Source: Azospirillum sp. TSH58 (GTDB lineage: Bacteria; Pseudomonadota; Alphaproteobacteria; Azospirillales; Azospirillaceae). Taken from it: DNA of 64,000 nt. Of this stretch, positions 29,563-44,106 are shown piece after piece; positions within the stretch are counted from its first letter, which is position 1, and every line of letters starts with the position of its first letter. Below the pieces are notes generated by a model. It did not search any database. It saw only the letters and a program-made list of their open reading frames with translations, and had not been told where the DNA came from. The stretch covers positions 2,556,001-2,620,000 of the forward strand of contig NZ_CP022364.1 of the NCBI RefSeq assembly GCF_003119115.1, given 5' to 3'. The translations under genes and the position numbers were made by a program.

Positions 29563-29633
29563 TGCGAAAACCCCGGCTCTCACGCGAGAACCGGGCTGCT
29601 AATTCGCAGACCCAGGGTAAGGCAACGGTCCAT
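29563..29633 (-). promoter_or_regulatory. Short-ORF/hairpin leader element, copy 3 (upstream of IlvM-like gene)
   Basis: On the minus strand a 17-codon ORF (29633-29580, MDRCLTLGLRISSPVLA, possibly one Met earlier) ends in a hairpin. CCCGGTTCTC (29595-29586) pairs with GAGAGCCGGG (29581-29572), the TGA stop straddles the loop edge, and GTTTT follows: a good intrinsic terminator. TGCGAA (29608-29603) pairs with TTCGCA (29568-29563) as an outer stem. The GCGAATTA before the hairpin is identical to copies 1 and 2. The downstream ACT gene starts 56 bases further on. Confidence 0.6.
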
Positions 29634-29692
29634 CATGGGCGTCAGGATAGGGCGATGGGCGGCCATGGTCAATGGAGTCGGGGTGCGATAAA

Positions 29693-29714
29693 CCCTCTCC
29701 CCAGAGGGAGAGGG
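29693..29714. repeat. CCCTCTCC hairpin
   Basis: CCCTCTCC (29693-29700) and GGAGAGGG (29707-29714) form an 8-bp stem around 6 bases, 50 bases before the GNAT gene. The same CCCTCTCC-type stem appears in the recA and ccoG terminators and in the larger palindromic repeats, so it is probably part of a common intergenic hairpin family. Confidence 0.5.
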
Positions 29715-29764
29715 GATATAGGCGGCGGCAACCATTAAATTCCATCCAACAGGACACGCGGGTC

Positions 29765-30355
29765 ATGAATGACAACGGCATCCTCATCCGCCCGGCCGAG
29801 CCGGACGACGCGCCCGACCTGGCGCGGCTGATCGACATGGCCGGCGGCGGCGTCTACGAATTCCTGCTCGACGGGCTGGTGCCCGGCCAGACGGCGGCGG
29901 AGATGCTGGTGCCGGGGCTGGCGGGCACGTCGGGGTCGTTCTCCCACCGCCATTCGGGCGTGGCGGAGGTGGCGGGGCGCATCGTCGGGGTCGTCCACGC
30001 CTACCCTGTGGATTGGATCAAGACCCAGGACTACAGCGGACTGCCCGTCGACCGGCTGGCCCACATGGAGGATTTCAACCGCGTGCACGACTGGGGCAGC
30101 TATTTCCTGTCGGCGCTGGCCGTCGACCCGGCGTGGCGCCGCCAAGGCGTCGCCTCCCGGCTTCTCGCCTGGGTCTATGAGCGGGCGCGCCGCGGCCGGT
30201 TCGACCGGGTGACGCTGCATGTCTGGGCCGACAACGCCGACGCGCGCCGGCTCTATGCCAAGGAGGGCTTCGCCGAGATCGGCCGCGCCGACATCCCCTG
30301 GCACGAGCGGCTGCCGCACCAGGGGGGAAGCGTGCTGCTCCGGCGCGCGGTCTAG
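29765..30355 (+). CDS. GNAT-family N-acetyltransferase
   Basis: A 196-residue single-domain acetyltransferase starting MNDNGILIRPAEPDDAPDLARL. The acetyl-CoA binding motif A is LSALAVDPAWRRQGVASRLLAWV (R-R-Q-G-V-A; shown as AVDPAWRRQGVASRLL), followed by VTLHVWADNADARRLYAKEGF, the usual motif B. The middle region (YPVDWIKTQDYSGLP) is unlike ribosomal acetyltransferases and gives no substrate hint. It ends exactly where the convergent prmB ends: the two stop codons abut at 30355/30356. Confidence 0.85.
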   Translation: MNDNGILIRPAEPDDAPDLARLIDMAGGGVYEFLLDGLVPGQTAAEMLVPGLAGTSGSFSHRHSGVAEVAGRIVGVVHAYPVDWIKTQDYSGLPVDRLAHMEDFNRVHDWGSYFLSALAVDPAWRRQGVASRLLAWVYERARRGRFDRVTLHVWADNADARRLYAKEGFAEIGRADIPWHERLPHQGGSVLLRRAV

Positions 30356-31297
30356 TTACCGGCCCGGCTTCAGCTGGTCGCGGGTCAGCCAGAAGACCTC
30401 GCCGAAGCTGTTGGCGGTCTCCACCCAGAAGAAGTCGAGGTCCGGGTACTCGGCCTCCAGGATCTCGCGGCCCGTGCCGAACTCGCAGAGCAGGCCGCCT
30501 TCCGGAGTCAGGTGCTTGGGCGCCTCCTTCAGGATGCGGCGGACGATGTCCAGCCCGTCCTCGCCCGAGGCCAGGGCCATCTGCGGCTCATGGCGGAACT
30601 CCGGCGGCAGGTTGGCCATCGCCTCGGCGTCCACATAGGGCGGGTTGGTGATGATGACGTCGTACTTGCGGTTCTTCAGCGGCGCGAACAGGTCGCCGTG
30701 GTGCAGGGCGATGCGGTCCTCGAACCCGCTGTCCGCCACGTTGCGCTTGGCCACCTCCAGCGCGTCGGCGGACAGGTCCACCGCGTCCACCTGGGCCTCC
30801 GGGAAGATCTGGGCGGCCAGGATGGCGAGGCAGCCGGAGCCGGTGCAGAGGTCGAGAACCCGCTCGACCTCCGTCGGGTCCTCCACCAGCGTGAAGTCGT
30901 CGCCGCCGATCAGGTCGGAGAACAGGATTTCCCCGATGTAGGAGCGCGGGACGATCACCCGCTCGTCCACATAGAAGGGGATGCCCTGGATGTAGGCCTT
31001 GTTCAGCAGGTAGGAGGCCGGCTTGCGCGTCTCCACGCGGGCGTGCAGCAGGTCGGCGACCTTGCGGCGCTCCGCCAGGGTCAGCCGGGCGTCCACATAG
31101 GGGTCGAGCTGGTCGATGGGCAGGCTCAGCCCTTCCAGCACCATGAACACCGCCTCGTCATGGGCGTTGGTGGTGCCGTGGCCGTAGTCCAGATCGGCCT
31201 CGTTGAAGCGGCTGACGCCGTAGCGGATCAGGTCGCGGACGGTGCGCAGCTCGGTCGCCGCGTCGGCGGGGGTGAGGTCCAGGGAGGGCTTGGTCAC
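30356..31297 (-). CDS. prmB: Ribosomal protein L3 glutamine methyltransferase PrmB
   Basis: A 313-residue SAM-dependent methyltransferase of the HemK/PrmB group. The SAM motif VLDLCTGSGCLAILAA, DAVDLSADALEVAKRN and the catalytic NPPYVDAEAMANLPPEFRHEP (quoted as NPPYVDAEAM) are present; NPPY positions the substrate Gln. The N-terminal region (DLIRYGVSRFNEADLDYGHG) is the PrmB-specific helical domain. It should methylate Gln of ribosomal protein L3. The start is GTG directly after the arsC stop (TAA-GTG), so the two are transcribed and probably translated together. Confidence 0.93.
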   Translation of the reverse strand: MTKPSLDLTPADAATELRTVRDLIRYGVSRFNEADLDYGHGTTNAHDEAVFMVLEGLSLPIDQLDPYVDARLTLAERRKVADLLHARVETRKPASYLLNKAYIQGIPFYVDERVIVPRSYIGEILFSDLIGGDDFTLVEDPTEVERVLDLCTGSGCLAILAAQIFPEAQVDAVDLSADALEVAKRNVADSGFEDRIALHHGDLFAPLKNRKYDVIITNPPYVDAEAMANLPPEFRHEPQMALASGEDGLDIVRRILKEAPKHLTPEGGLLCEFGTGREILEAEYPDLDFFWVETANSFGEVFWLTRDQLKPGR

Positions 31298-31639
31298 TTA
31301 CAGGATCTCCAGAACGCTTTCCGGCGGACGGCCCACGCGGGCCTTGTCGCCCGTGACGACGATGGGCCGCTCGATGGCGGCGGGGTTGGCGGACAATGCG
31401 TCGATCAGGGCGTCGCCGTCGAGATCCTTGGCGATCCCGGCCTCCGCCGCCTCCTTGGCGCGCAGGATGTCGCGCGGGCCCTTGCCCAGCTTGCCCAGGA
31501 TGGCCTTCAGCTCCGCCGGGCCGGGCGGGGTCTTCAGATACTCCACGACGGTGGGCTCGACGCCCCTGGACCTCAGAAGCTCCAGCGTCTGGCGCGACTT
31601 GGTGCAGCGCGGGTTGTGGTAGATGGTGACGTCGCTCAT
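31298..31639 (-). CDS. arsC: ArsC-family arsenate reductase (glutaredoxin-dependent type)
   Basis: A 113-residue protein with the ArsC fold: MSDVTIYHNPRCTKSRQTLELL holds the active-site Cys (residue 12), and the Arg-containing IERPIVVTGDKARVGRPPESV segment binds the arsenate oxyanion (shown in part as RPIVVTGDKARVGRPPE). It would reduce arsenate to arsenite using glutaredoxin. No arsenite pump or ArsR is nearby and its operon partner is prmB, so a housekeeping role as in the related Spx/YffB proteins is possible. An ArsN2-like acetyltransferase is encoded separately at 46394-46906. Confidence 0.85.
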   Translation of the reverse strand: MSDVTIYHNPRCTKSRQTLELLRSRGVEPTVVEYLKTPPGPAELKAILGKLGKGPRDILRAKEAAEAGIAKDLDGDALIDALSANPAAIERPIVVTGDKARVGRPPESVLEIL

Positions 31640-31838
31640 CCCGGTTTTTCCCTCGCTCTTGGCGGCCCAGTGATTGCCCGTGGCAGGAATACACCCGCCC
31701 CGCGTGCGGCGCCAACCCGCCATGCGGAATGGCGGCGGCAACGCAACATCCCTCGCGTGACAAGGCCGGCGCTTGGCATTACCTTGCGCGCTCGCATTAT
31801 TGGCGGCCCGCCGCGTGCGGGGCCATTCATTTCGACGG

Positions 31839-33095
31839 ATGCCGGCCGTGACGAAGCTCTCGCTCTCCAAGGACAAGATCAACATCCTGCTGCTCGAAGG
31901 CGTTCACGACAACGCCATCAACGAGCTGGCGCATGGCGGCTACGCCACCGTGGAGCGTCTGCCGCACGCGCTGGACGAATCGGAGCTGCTGGAGCGCATC
32001 GGGTCCGTCCACATGCTGGGCATCCGCTCGCGCACCCATCTGACCGCCAAGGTGCTGGAGGCCGCGACCCGCCTGTTCAGCGTCGGCTGCTTCTGCATCG
32101 GCACCAATCAGGTCGATCTGAAGGCCGCCCGCCGACTCGGCATCCCGGTCTTCAACGCGCCCTATTCGAACACCCGGTCGGTGGCGGAGCTGGTGATCGG
32201 CGAGATCATCATGCTGATGCGCGGCATCTTCTCGAAGTCGAACCTCGTGCATGGCGGCGGCTGGATGAAGTCGGCCAAGGACAGCTACGAGATCCGCGGC
32301 AAGACGCTGGGCATCGTCGGCTACGGCCACATCGGCACCCAGGTGTCGATCATGGCCGAGTCGATGGGCATGAAGGTCCGCTACTACGACGTCGTGAACA
32401 AGCTGGCGCTCGGCAACGCGCAGTCCTGCCACTCGCTGGAGGAACTGCTGGCGGTGTCCGACGTGGTGACCCTGCACGTCCCCGACACGCCGCAGACCCG
32501 CGACATGATCGGCGAGGCGCAGATCCGCGCCATGAAGAAGGGCGCCCACCTGATCAACGCCGCCCGCGGCAAGGTCGTGGTGATCGAGGCGCTGGCCGCC
32601 GCCCTGAAGGACAAGCATCTGCTGGGTGCTGCCATCGACGTGTTCCCGAAGGAGCCGGGCGGCGACAAGGAGGTGTTCGAGAGCGCGCTGCGCGGGCTCG
32701 ACAACGTGATCCTGACCCCGCACATCGGCGGTTCGACGATGGAGGCGCAGGCCAACATCGGCACCGAGGTGTCGCAGAAGCTGATCGAGTATTCGGACAA
32801 CGGCTCGACCATGGGTGCGGTGAACTTCCCGCAGGTCGGCCTGCCGGTGGTCCACGCCGGTTCCACCCGCTTCCTGCACGTCCACGAGAACCGTCCGGGC
32901 GTGCTGCGCAAGATCAACGAGGTCTTCTCGGGCCGCAACCTGAACATCGCCGCGCAGTATCTCCAGACCGACCCGGAGCTGGGCTACGTCGTGGTGGATG
33001 TCGACGGCGACGTGGACGAGAACGAGGTGGCGAGCGATCTGCGCGCCATCGAGGGCACGCTGAAGGCCCGCTTCCTCTATCCGGGCAAGCGCTGA
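31839..33095 (+). CDS. serA: D-3-phosphoglycerate dehydrogenase, SerA (E. coli type with ACT domain)
   Basis: A 418-residue enzyme catalysing the first step of serine synthesis. NAD binding is shown by LGIVGYGHIGTQVSIMAESM and the acidic YYDVVNK; catalytic residues lie in INAARGKVV (Arg), DVFPKEP (Glu) and LTPHIGGSTMEAQ (His). The C-terminal ACT domain (about residues 345-418, HVHENRPGVLRKINEVFSG) binds serine for feedback inhibition. This is the short E. coli-type form, not the 525-residue alphaproteobacterial form. The Shine-Dalgarno is weak, and a GC hairpin (31805-31824) sits just before the start. GTG at 31848 is an alternative start. Confidence 0.95.
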   Translation: MPAVTKLSLSKDKINILLLEGVHDNAINELAHGGYATVERLPHALDESELLERIGSVHMLGIRSRTHLTAKVLEAATRLFSVGCFCIGTNQVDLKAARRLGIPVFNAPYSNTRSVAELVIGEIIMLMRGIFSKSNLVHGGGWMKSAKDSYEIRGKTLGIVGYGHIGTQVSIMAESMGMKVRYYDVVNKLALGNAQSCHSLEELLAVSDVVTLHVPDTPQTRDMIGEAQIRAMKKGAHLINAARGKVVVIEALAAALKDKHLLGAAIDVFPKEPGGDKEVFESALRGLDNVILTPHIGGSTMEAQANIGTEVSQKLIEYSDNGSTMGAVNFPQVGLPVVHAGSTRFLHVHENRPGVLRKINEVFSGRNLNIAAQYLQTDPELGYVVVDVDGDVDENEVASDLRAIEGTLKARFLYPGKR

Positions 33096-33148
33096 GGCCC
33101 GGCATCGCGGCCCTTGCCGTCGGCGGGGGCCGCACCGACATAGGCGGA

Positions 33149-33898
33149 ATGATCCTCCGCCCGTTTCGACCGCGTCTGCGCGCCGGCCTCCTGACGCTCC
33201 TGTTCCTGGGTGGGGGAGGGCTTGGCTTTTCGGCGCCCGCGGCCGCGCAAACCGCGACCGCACAGGGCGGGGTCGCGGCCTGTCCGGACTTCGCGCCGGC
33301 CCGCGTGGTCCTCGATCTGCAGATCGCCCCGCTGCGCACCGACTACAGCCAGTCGATCCGCCAACTGGCCCAGAAGCCGGGGCGGCGTCCCGTCGCGGGG
33401 CGGACCGCCAACTCCCACACGCTGGGGCTGGCGGCCATTCAATACAATCAGCAATGGCAGGCCGGCGTCATGACGGCGTCGCTGGGGCAGGGCCGCTACT
33501 GCGGCGCGGCGCAGACCCTGACCGTCACCTTCGGCTACGACGAGCGGACCGTCTATGTCGCCCGCGAACTGCCGCAGGGCAGCTGCATCCATGGCGAGGT
33601 GCTGGCCCACGAGATGCGCCACGTCACGGTGGACGAGCAGCTTCTGCGCGAGTATGTGCCGGTTCTGAAGCGCCGGCTGGAGGAAGTGGTCGGCCGCGCC
33701 CGCCCGGCCCAGGGGCGCTCCGAACGGCAGGTGATGGCGGCGATCGAGCAGCCGATCAAGGCGGCGATGCGCCAGTTGATGGAGGAGTTCGGGCGCGAGC
33801 GGAACGCGCGCCAGGCCGGCATCGACACCCCCGCCGAATACGAGCGCATCAGCCAATCCTGCAACGGCGAGATCAACCGCTACCTCGGGCGCGTCTGA
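33149..33898 (+). CDS. Secreted protein with HExxH-like motif
   Basis: A 249-residue exported protein: basic N-terminus, hydrophobic core (AGLLTLLFLGGGGLGF) and a likely signal peptidase site after SAPAAAQ. The mature part contains GEVLAHEMRHVTVDEQLLREY, in which AHEMRH resembles a zinc-metalloprotease helix (HExxH). The rest has a beta-rich segment (LTVTFGYDERTVYVAREL) and a long helical tail. I do not recognise the family; a DUF922-like zinc protease is possible. It runs in the direction of serA, 53 bases after it. Confidence 0.6.
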   Translation: MILRPFRPRLRAGLLTLLFLGGGGLGFSAPAAAQTATAQGGVAACPDFAPARVVLDLQIAPLRTDYSQSIRQLAQKPGRRPVAGRTANSHTLGLAAIQYNQQWQAGVMTASLGQGRYCGAAQTLTVTFGYDERTVYVARELPQGSCIHGEVLAHEMRHVTVDEQLLREYVPVLKRRLEEVVGRARPAQGRSERQVMAAIEQPIKAAMRQLMEEFGRERNARQAGIDTPAEYERISQSCNGEINRYLGRV

Positions 33899-33914
33899 TC
33901 CACTGGATGCCGCG

Positions 33915-34220
33915 TCACCGCCGGCGCCCACGTCCGGAGGCGTGGCGGTCGATGAATTCCGGCGGCTTGCGGGACACCCAGCGCAGGAAGGCGGCGATGT
34001 CCGGGTGGGCACGCAGGCTGGCGATGGTGTGGTAGTGGTCGCGCAATTCCGCTTCGCTCAGCACCGCGTGGATCTTGGCGTGGCAGATGCGGTGCATGGT
34101 CACGGTGTCCCGCCCGCCATAGGTGCGCGGGATCAGATGATGCTCGTTCAGGCTGGGGCCGGGCACCATCGGGCGGCCGCAGAGGGGGCAGGGGGGAAAG
34201 GACGGGGCGTGCGGCGGCAT
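33915..34220 (-). CDS. Small HNH-type zinc-binding protein
   Basis: A 101-residue protein starting MPPHAPSFPPCPLCGRPMVPG. CPLC and the later HRICHAKIH form a zinc site, and LNEHHLIPRTYGGRDT carries the HH of an HNH nuclease fold. Bacterial stand-alone proteins of this size are annotated as HNH endonucleases, often of unknown role. The terminal R/H-rich tail (DRHASGRGRRR) may bind nucleic acid. It lies 25 bases downstream of the hybrid kinase gene on the same strand, but no functional link is clear. Confidence 0.7.
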   Translation of the reverse strand: MPPHAPSFPPCPLCGRPMVPGPSLNEHHLIPRTYGGRDTVTMHRICHAKIHAVLSEAELRDHYHTIASLRAHPDIAAFLRWVSRKPPEFIDRHASGRGRRR

Positions 34221-34245
34221 GGAGCGTCCGGACGGGCGGCGGCCG

Positions 34246-37317
<3,072 letters not shown>

Positions 37318-37491
37318 GAAATGTCATGCTCCGGTATGAATAGCGCGAGACGCGTCCGTAACCATCGCAGAGTCCGGCGGCAAAGGACACACCTTTGACG
37401 GAGCAGGGTTTTTATCGAAAGGGGTGGAAATATCGGACAATCCGCCCGATCGGGTGACGGCGAGGGGGGAGCGATGCCCTCCCTGCGTCGG

Positions 37492-37523
37492 CAAAAGAAA
37501 AAGGAGCCGCAAGCGGCTCCTTT
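37492..37523 (-). terminator. Intrinsic terminator of carA
   Basis: On the minus strand AAAGGAGCC and GGCTCCTTT (37523-37515 with 37508-37500) form a 9-bp stem with loop GCTTGC, followed by T-rich TTCTTTT. It lies 30 bases after the carA stop. The strong terminator implies that carB is not co-transcribed downstream here. Confidence 0.9.
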
Positions 37524-37553
37524 CCCGTCATCGTCCGGTGCGTGCGGCGGGCG

Positions 37554-38729
<1,176 letters not shown>

Positions 38730-39172
38730 CCTTCAGACCTTATCAAGAGCCGCCGCGGGCCACATATTCCTGCTTCGCGGAACGTCGGCGCCGCGTCCCG
38801 TCCCGCTGGGCGCACGCGTCGTCGTCGGTCCGTGCCCCGCCATCCCGTTTCCTTGCGGTTCGGGTGTCTGAGCCTGGATCGATTAGTCGGGACGGGTGAG
38901 CCGGTCAACCGTATATGACGATTGGTACCCCGATTTCCAGCGGCGCGTTTGCATATTCGCCGTGCTTCACCGGTGGGGCTCGGCTGTTGGAGGGTGAGAA
39001 GCGGCCCTTCGGAATTGACGTGGCAATCCGGCGCAAATTTAGGAATATTACCGGTTCGCGCCGCGTCGCCCATGCCATGCCGCAAAGGGCCGGGCACGGC
39101 GCGGATGCTGCCGGGCGGCCGTTGATCGTTTCGACCTGACGAACACCACAGACGATACAAGGACACACAGCA
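38730..39172. other. Divergent intergenic region carA/yqeY
   Basis: A 443-base gap. I see no convincing gene or RNA. A TTGACG at 39015-39020 could be a -35 for the plus strand, but no good -10 lies 16-18 bases on. The stretch 39005-39055 is AT-richer than its surroundings, as expected for a promoter area. Confidence 0.4.
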
Positions 39173-39634
39173 ATGCTGCGCACGCGCCTGAACGAGGCTT
39201 TGAAGCAGGCGATGCTCGCCAAGAACCAGCGCGCCGTCTCGACCGTGCGCCTGATCCTGGCCGCGCTGAAGGACCGGGACATCGCGGCGCGCTCGCGCGG
39301 CGTCACCGACGGCATCGACGAGGCCGAGATCCTCTCCATGCTGCAGACGATGATCAAGCAGCGCGGCGAGTCGATCAAGCTGTACGAGCAGGGCGGCCGC
39401 CTGGAGCTGGCCGAGCAGGAGCGCGAGGAGATCACCATCATCGAGGGCTTCCTGCCCAAGCAGATGTCGGAGGAGGAGGTGGCCGCCGCCGTGAAGACGG
39501 TGGTGGACGAGATCGGCGCCACCTGCATCAAGGACATGGGCAAGGTGATGGCGGAGCTGAAGGTCCGCTACGCCGGCCAGATGGACTTCGCCAAGGTCAG
39601 CGGCGCCGTGAAGCAGCAGCTGTCGGCCTGCTGA
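39173..39634 (+). CDS. yqeY: GatB/YqeY domain protein
   Basis: A 153-residue helical protein starting MLRTRLNEALKQAMLAKNQ. It matches YqeY, a stand-alone version of the tRNA-binding tail domain of GatB: RAVSTVRLILAALKDRDI, IKQRGESIKLYEQGGR, ITIIEGFLPKQMSEEE and DMGKVMAELKVRYAGQMDF. Its cellular role is not settled. It is followed after 38 bases by dnaG, and the order yqeY-dnaG-rpoD is common in alphaproteobacteria, pointing to an extended macromolecular synthesis operon. Confidence 0.92.
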   Translation: MLRTRLNEALKQAMLAKNQRAVSTVRLILAALKDRDIAARSRGVTDGIDEAEILSMLQTMIKQRGESIKLYEQGGRLELAEQEREEITIIEGFLPKQMSEEEVAAAVKTVVDEIGATCIKDMGKVMAELKVRYAGQMDFAKVSGAVKQQLSAC

Positions 39635-39672
39635 CGGTGCGGTCTCCGATCTAGCACGGGAGCCGCCCGCCC

Positions 39673-41607
39673 ATGGCCTTCCCGCCCCAGTTCCTGGAAG
39701 AACTCCGCACCCGCCTCGCCTTGTCGGACGTGGTGGGCAAGCGTCTGCGCCTGATCCGCGCCGGCCGCGAGTACAAGGCGCCGTGCCCCTTCCACAACGA
39801 GAAGTCGCCGTCCTTCTACGTCAACGACCAGAAGGGCTTCTTCCATTGCTTCGGCTGCGGGGCGCACGGCGACATCATCGGCTTCGTCATGCGCCACGAC
39901 AACCTCGCCTTCCCGGAGGCGGTGGAGGCGCTGGCCGGCGAGGCGGGGCTGCCGGTCCCCCGCGCCACCGAGGAGGACAAGCAGCGCTATGAGCGGCGCA
40001 AGACGCTGCACGATCTGGTGGAGCAGGCCGCCCGCTGGTTCGAGCAGCAGCTCTACGCCCCGGCGGGCCGCGCCGGGCTGGAGTATTTCCAGCGCCGCGG
40101 GCTGGACACCGACGGCATGGCGCGCTTCCGCCTGGGCTTCGCCCCCGGCGATTCCGGCGCGCTGCGCAGCCAGCTGCTGAAGCAGGGCTTCTCGGAGGAG
40201 GACATGGTGACCGCCGGCCTGCTGAAGCGGCCGGAGGACGGGCGCACGCCCTACAGCTTCTTCCGCAACCGGGTGATCTTCCCGGTGACCGACCGGCGCG
40301 GCCGGGTGGTCGCCTTCGGCGGCCGCATCCTGGAGGGCGACGGCCCGAAATACGTCAACACCGCCGACACGCCGCTGTTCCACAAGGGCACGCTGTTGTA
40401 CGGCCTGTCCCGGGCGCGGCAGGCGGCGGCGGACGGCAAGCCGGTGATCGTCGCCGAAGGCTACATGGACGTCATCGCGCTGGTCCGCGCCGGGTTCGAG
40501 GGCGCGGTGGCGCCGCTCGGCACCGCCCTGACCGAGACGCAGGTCCAGGAGCTGTGGAAGCTGATCCCCGACGCGGAGAAGGTGCCCTTCCTCTGCTTCG
40601 ACGGCGACAACGCCGGGCGCCGGGCGGCGTGGCGGGCGGTGGAGCGCATCCTGCCGCACCTCGCGCCCGGCCATTCCGCCCGCGTCGCCTTCCTGCCGGA
40701 GGGGGAGGACCCCGACAGCCTGATCCGCCTGCACGGTCCCCGCGCCATGCAGGAGGTGCTGGGCGAGGCCATCCCGCTGTCCGAGGCGGTGTGGCGCATG
40801 GAGACCGAGGGCAAGCCCACCGACACGCCCGAATCGAAGGCGGCGGTGAAGGCCGCCCTGGACTCGCGGGTCGGGCAGATCGCCGACCGCGACGTGCAGT
40901 CCTTCTACCGCACCGAGATGCGCCGCCGCGTCGACGAGGCCTTCGCCCCGCCGCCGCGCCAGCGCAACGGCCGCGGCCCCTGGGTCCCGAACGGTTCCTG
41001 GCAGGGCGGGGGGCAGGGGGGCGGGCGTTTCGGCCAGCCGACGCGCCGTCACACGCCGGGCCTGCCGGGCCTGCGCACCGCGCCGCCGCCCGGCCACCGC
41101 CGCCGCAACCCCGGCAATCTCGCCGCCGCGCGGGAACGCGTTCTGCTCGCCGTGATCATTAACCACCCCGAACTGTTTGATGAGTTGGGCGAATCGTTGG
41201 GCATGCTGCCGTTTCCCGACCGGGAATTGGAGGAATTGCGCCAAGCGGTCATTGGATTGCTTGCTGAACGGCGGGAAAACGACTCGGGACTTGACGCCGC
41301 ATCGCTTTGTCGCCACTTGTCTTCCGCCGGCTATGATACCATTGTCCGCTCTCTGCTCAGCGAGTCGACCTATGTCCATGCCGGCTTTGCACGCCCGGAT
41401 GCGTCCTCCTTGGATGCGAAACGGGGGTGGTGGCCGACATGGCATCACCTGCATCACAGGCAGGTGATGGCCGATTTGAGAGAAGCGGAGGCGGCTTTGG
41501 CCCGTGACAACAGCGAGGCGAACTTCGCGCGGGTCGTGGCCCTTCAACAGGAGGTCATCAGGTCCGGAATGGGTATGACGGATGACGAGGATCTCGACGA
41601 TGCCTAG
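39673..41607 (+). CDS. dnaG: DNA primase
   Basis: A 644-residue primase. The CHC2 zinc-binding domain (CPFHNEKSPSFYVND, FHCFGCGAHGD), the catalytic core with the TOPRIM motif VIVAEGYMDVIAL and acidic FDGDNAGRRAA, and a C-terminal DnaB-binding region after a Gly/Pro/Arg-rich linker (about residues 425-480) are all seen. It makes RNA primers at the replication fork. The base composition of 41150-41450 is less GC-rich than the rest of the gene, in the fast-evolving helicase-binding domain. It lies between yqeY and rpoD. Confidence 0.97.
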   Translation: MAFPPQFLEELRTRLALSDVVGKRLRLIRAGREYKAPCPFHNEKSPSFYVNDQKGFFHCFGCGAHGDIIGFVMRHDNLAFPEAVEALAGEAGLPVPRATEEDKQRYERRKTLHDLVEQAARWFEQQLYAPAGRAGLEYFQRRGLDTDGMARFRLGFAPGDSGALRSQLLKQGFSEEDMVTAGLLKRPEDGRTPYSFFRNRVIFPVTDRRGRVVAFGGRILEGDGPKYVNTADTPLFHKGTLLYGLSRARQAAADGKPVIVAEGYMDVIALVRAGFEGAVAPLGTALTETQVQELWKLIPDAEKVPFLCFDGDNAGRRAAWRAVERILPHLAPGHSARVAFLPEGEDPDSLIRLHGPRAMQEVLGEAIPLSEAVWRMETEGKPTDTPESKAAVKAALDSRVGQIADRDVQSFYRTEMRRRVDEAFAPPPRQRNGRGPWVPNGSWQGGGQGGGRFGQPTRRHTPGLPGLRTAPPPGHRRRNPGNLAAARERVLLAVIINHPELFDELGESLGMLPFPDRELEELRQAVIGLLAERRENDSGLDAASLCRHLSSAGYDTIVRSLLSESTYVHAGFARPDASSLDAKRGWWPTWHHLHHRQVMADLREAEAALARDNSEANFARVVALQQEVIRSGMGMTDDEDLDDA

Positions 41608-41792
41608 CGGCCAGCGCCGCCGGGCGTGGTGCGGAAGGGAAGGGCCGGAGGGAATGAGACCCGGAAGGGTCAGACCGGACAGGCTCCGGTACGGTTCACA
41701 ACCGGTTTAAGCAGGTGCGGATCGACAGCGGGGGGCCGCTGCGGTGCGCGCTATGGGTTTTTATTATGGGGTAATGCGGGGGCATCGATCGC

Positions 41793-43754
<1,962 letters not shown>

Positions 43755-43802
43755 GGGTTCCGGGGACGTCGGCGCCGCAGGCACTGCGGTCGTATGGAAA
43801 GC

Positions 43803-43826
43803 GGGGGACCTTCGGGTCCCCCTTTT
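43803..43826 (+). terminator. Intrinsic terminator of rpoD
   Basis: GGGGGACC (43803-43810), a TTCG tetraloop, GGTCCCCC (43815-43822) and TTTT, with further T-rich sequence after. This is a textbook terminator 48 bases after the rpoD stop. Confidence 0.95.
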
Positions 43827-43919
43827 CATTTTGGGTGCTTTCTTCATTTTGGTTGCGGCCTCCCTCGAACGGGGTTGCATAAGCTCCCGGTTCTGGGCAC
43901 ATTCGGCATCCCTTGGTGG

Positions 43920-43995
43920 GGGCCTGTAGTTCAGCGGTTAGAACGCGCCGCTCATAACGGTGTTGTCGTCGGTTCGAATCCGGCCGGGCCCACCA
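43920..43995 (+). tRNA. tRNA-Ile (CAU anticodon, lysidine type)
   Basis: A 76-base cloverleaf with encoded CCA. The acceptor GGGCCTG/CGGGCCC, D stem GTTC/GAAC, anticodon stem CGCCG/CGGTG with loop CTCATAA and T arm GTCGG-TTCGAAT-CCGGC all fold. CAU could be Met, but the GGGCCTG acceptor and GCTCATAAC-like arm are those of the minor tRNA-Ile whose C34 is changed to lysidine to read AUA. The D stem is GTTC/GAAC instead of the usual GCTC/GAGC, a compensated pair change. A TTGCGG/TGCATA pair at 43853-43881 could be its promoter. Confidence 0.93.
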
Positions 43996-44106
43996 ATCTT
44001 TCCAATGGGTTGCCGCCCAAAAGGTTGCCGCGCCGAAAAGCTGTCGGGACAGCAGCAATCCCCCTAGGCTGCTTTGATCGGTCAAGATGCGCGCGGGGGC
44101 TTCTCC

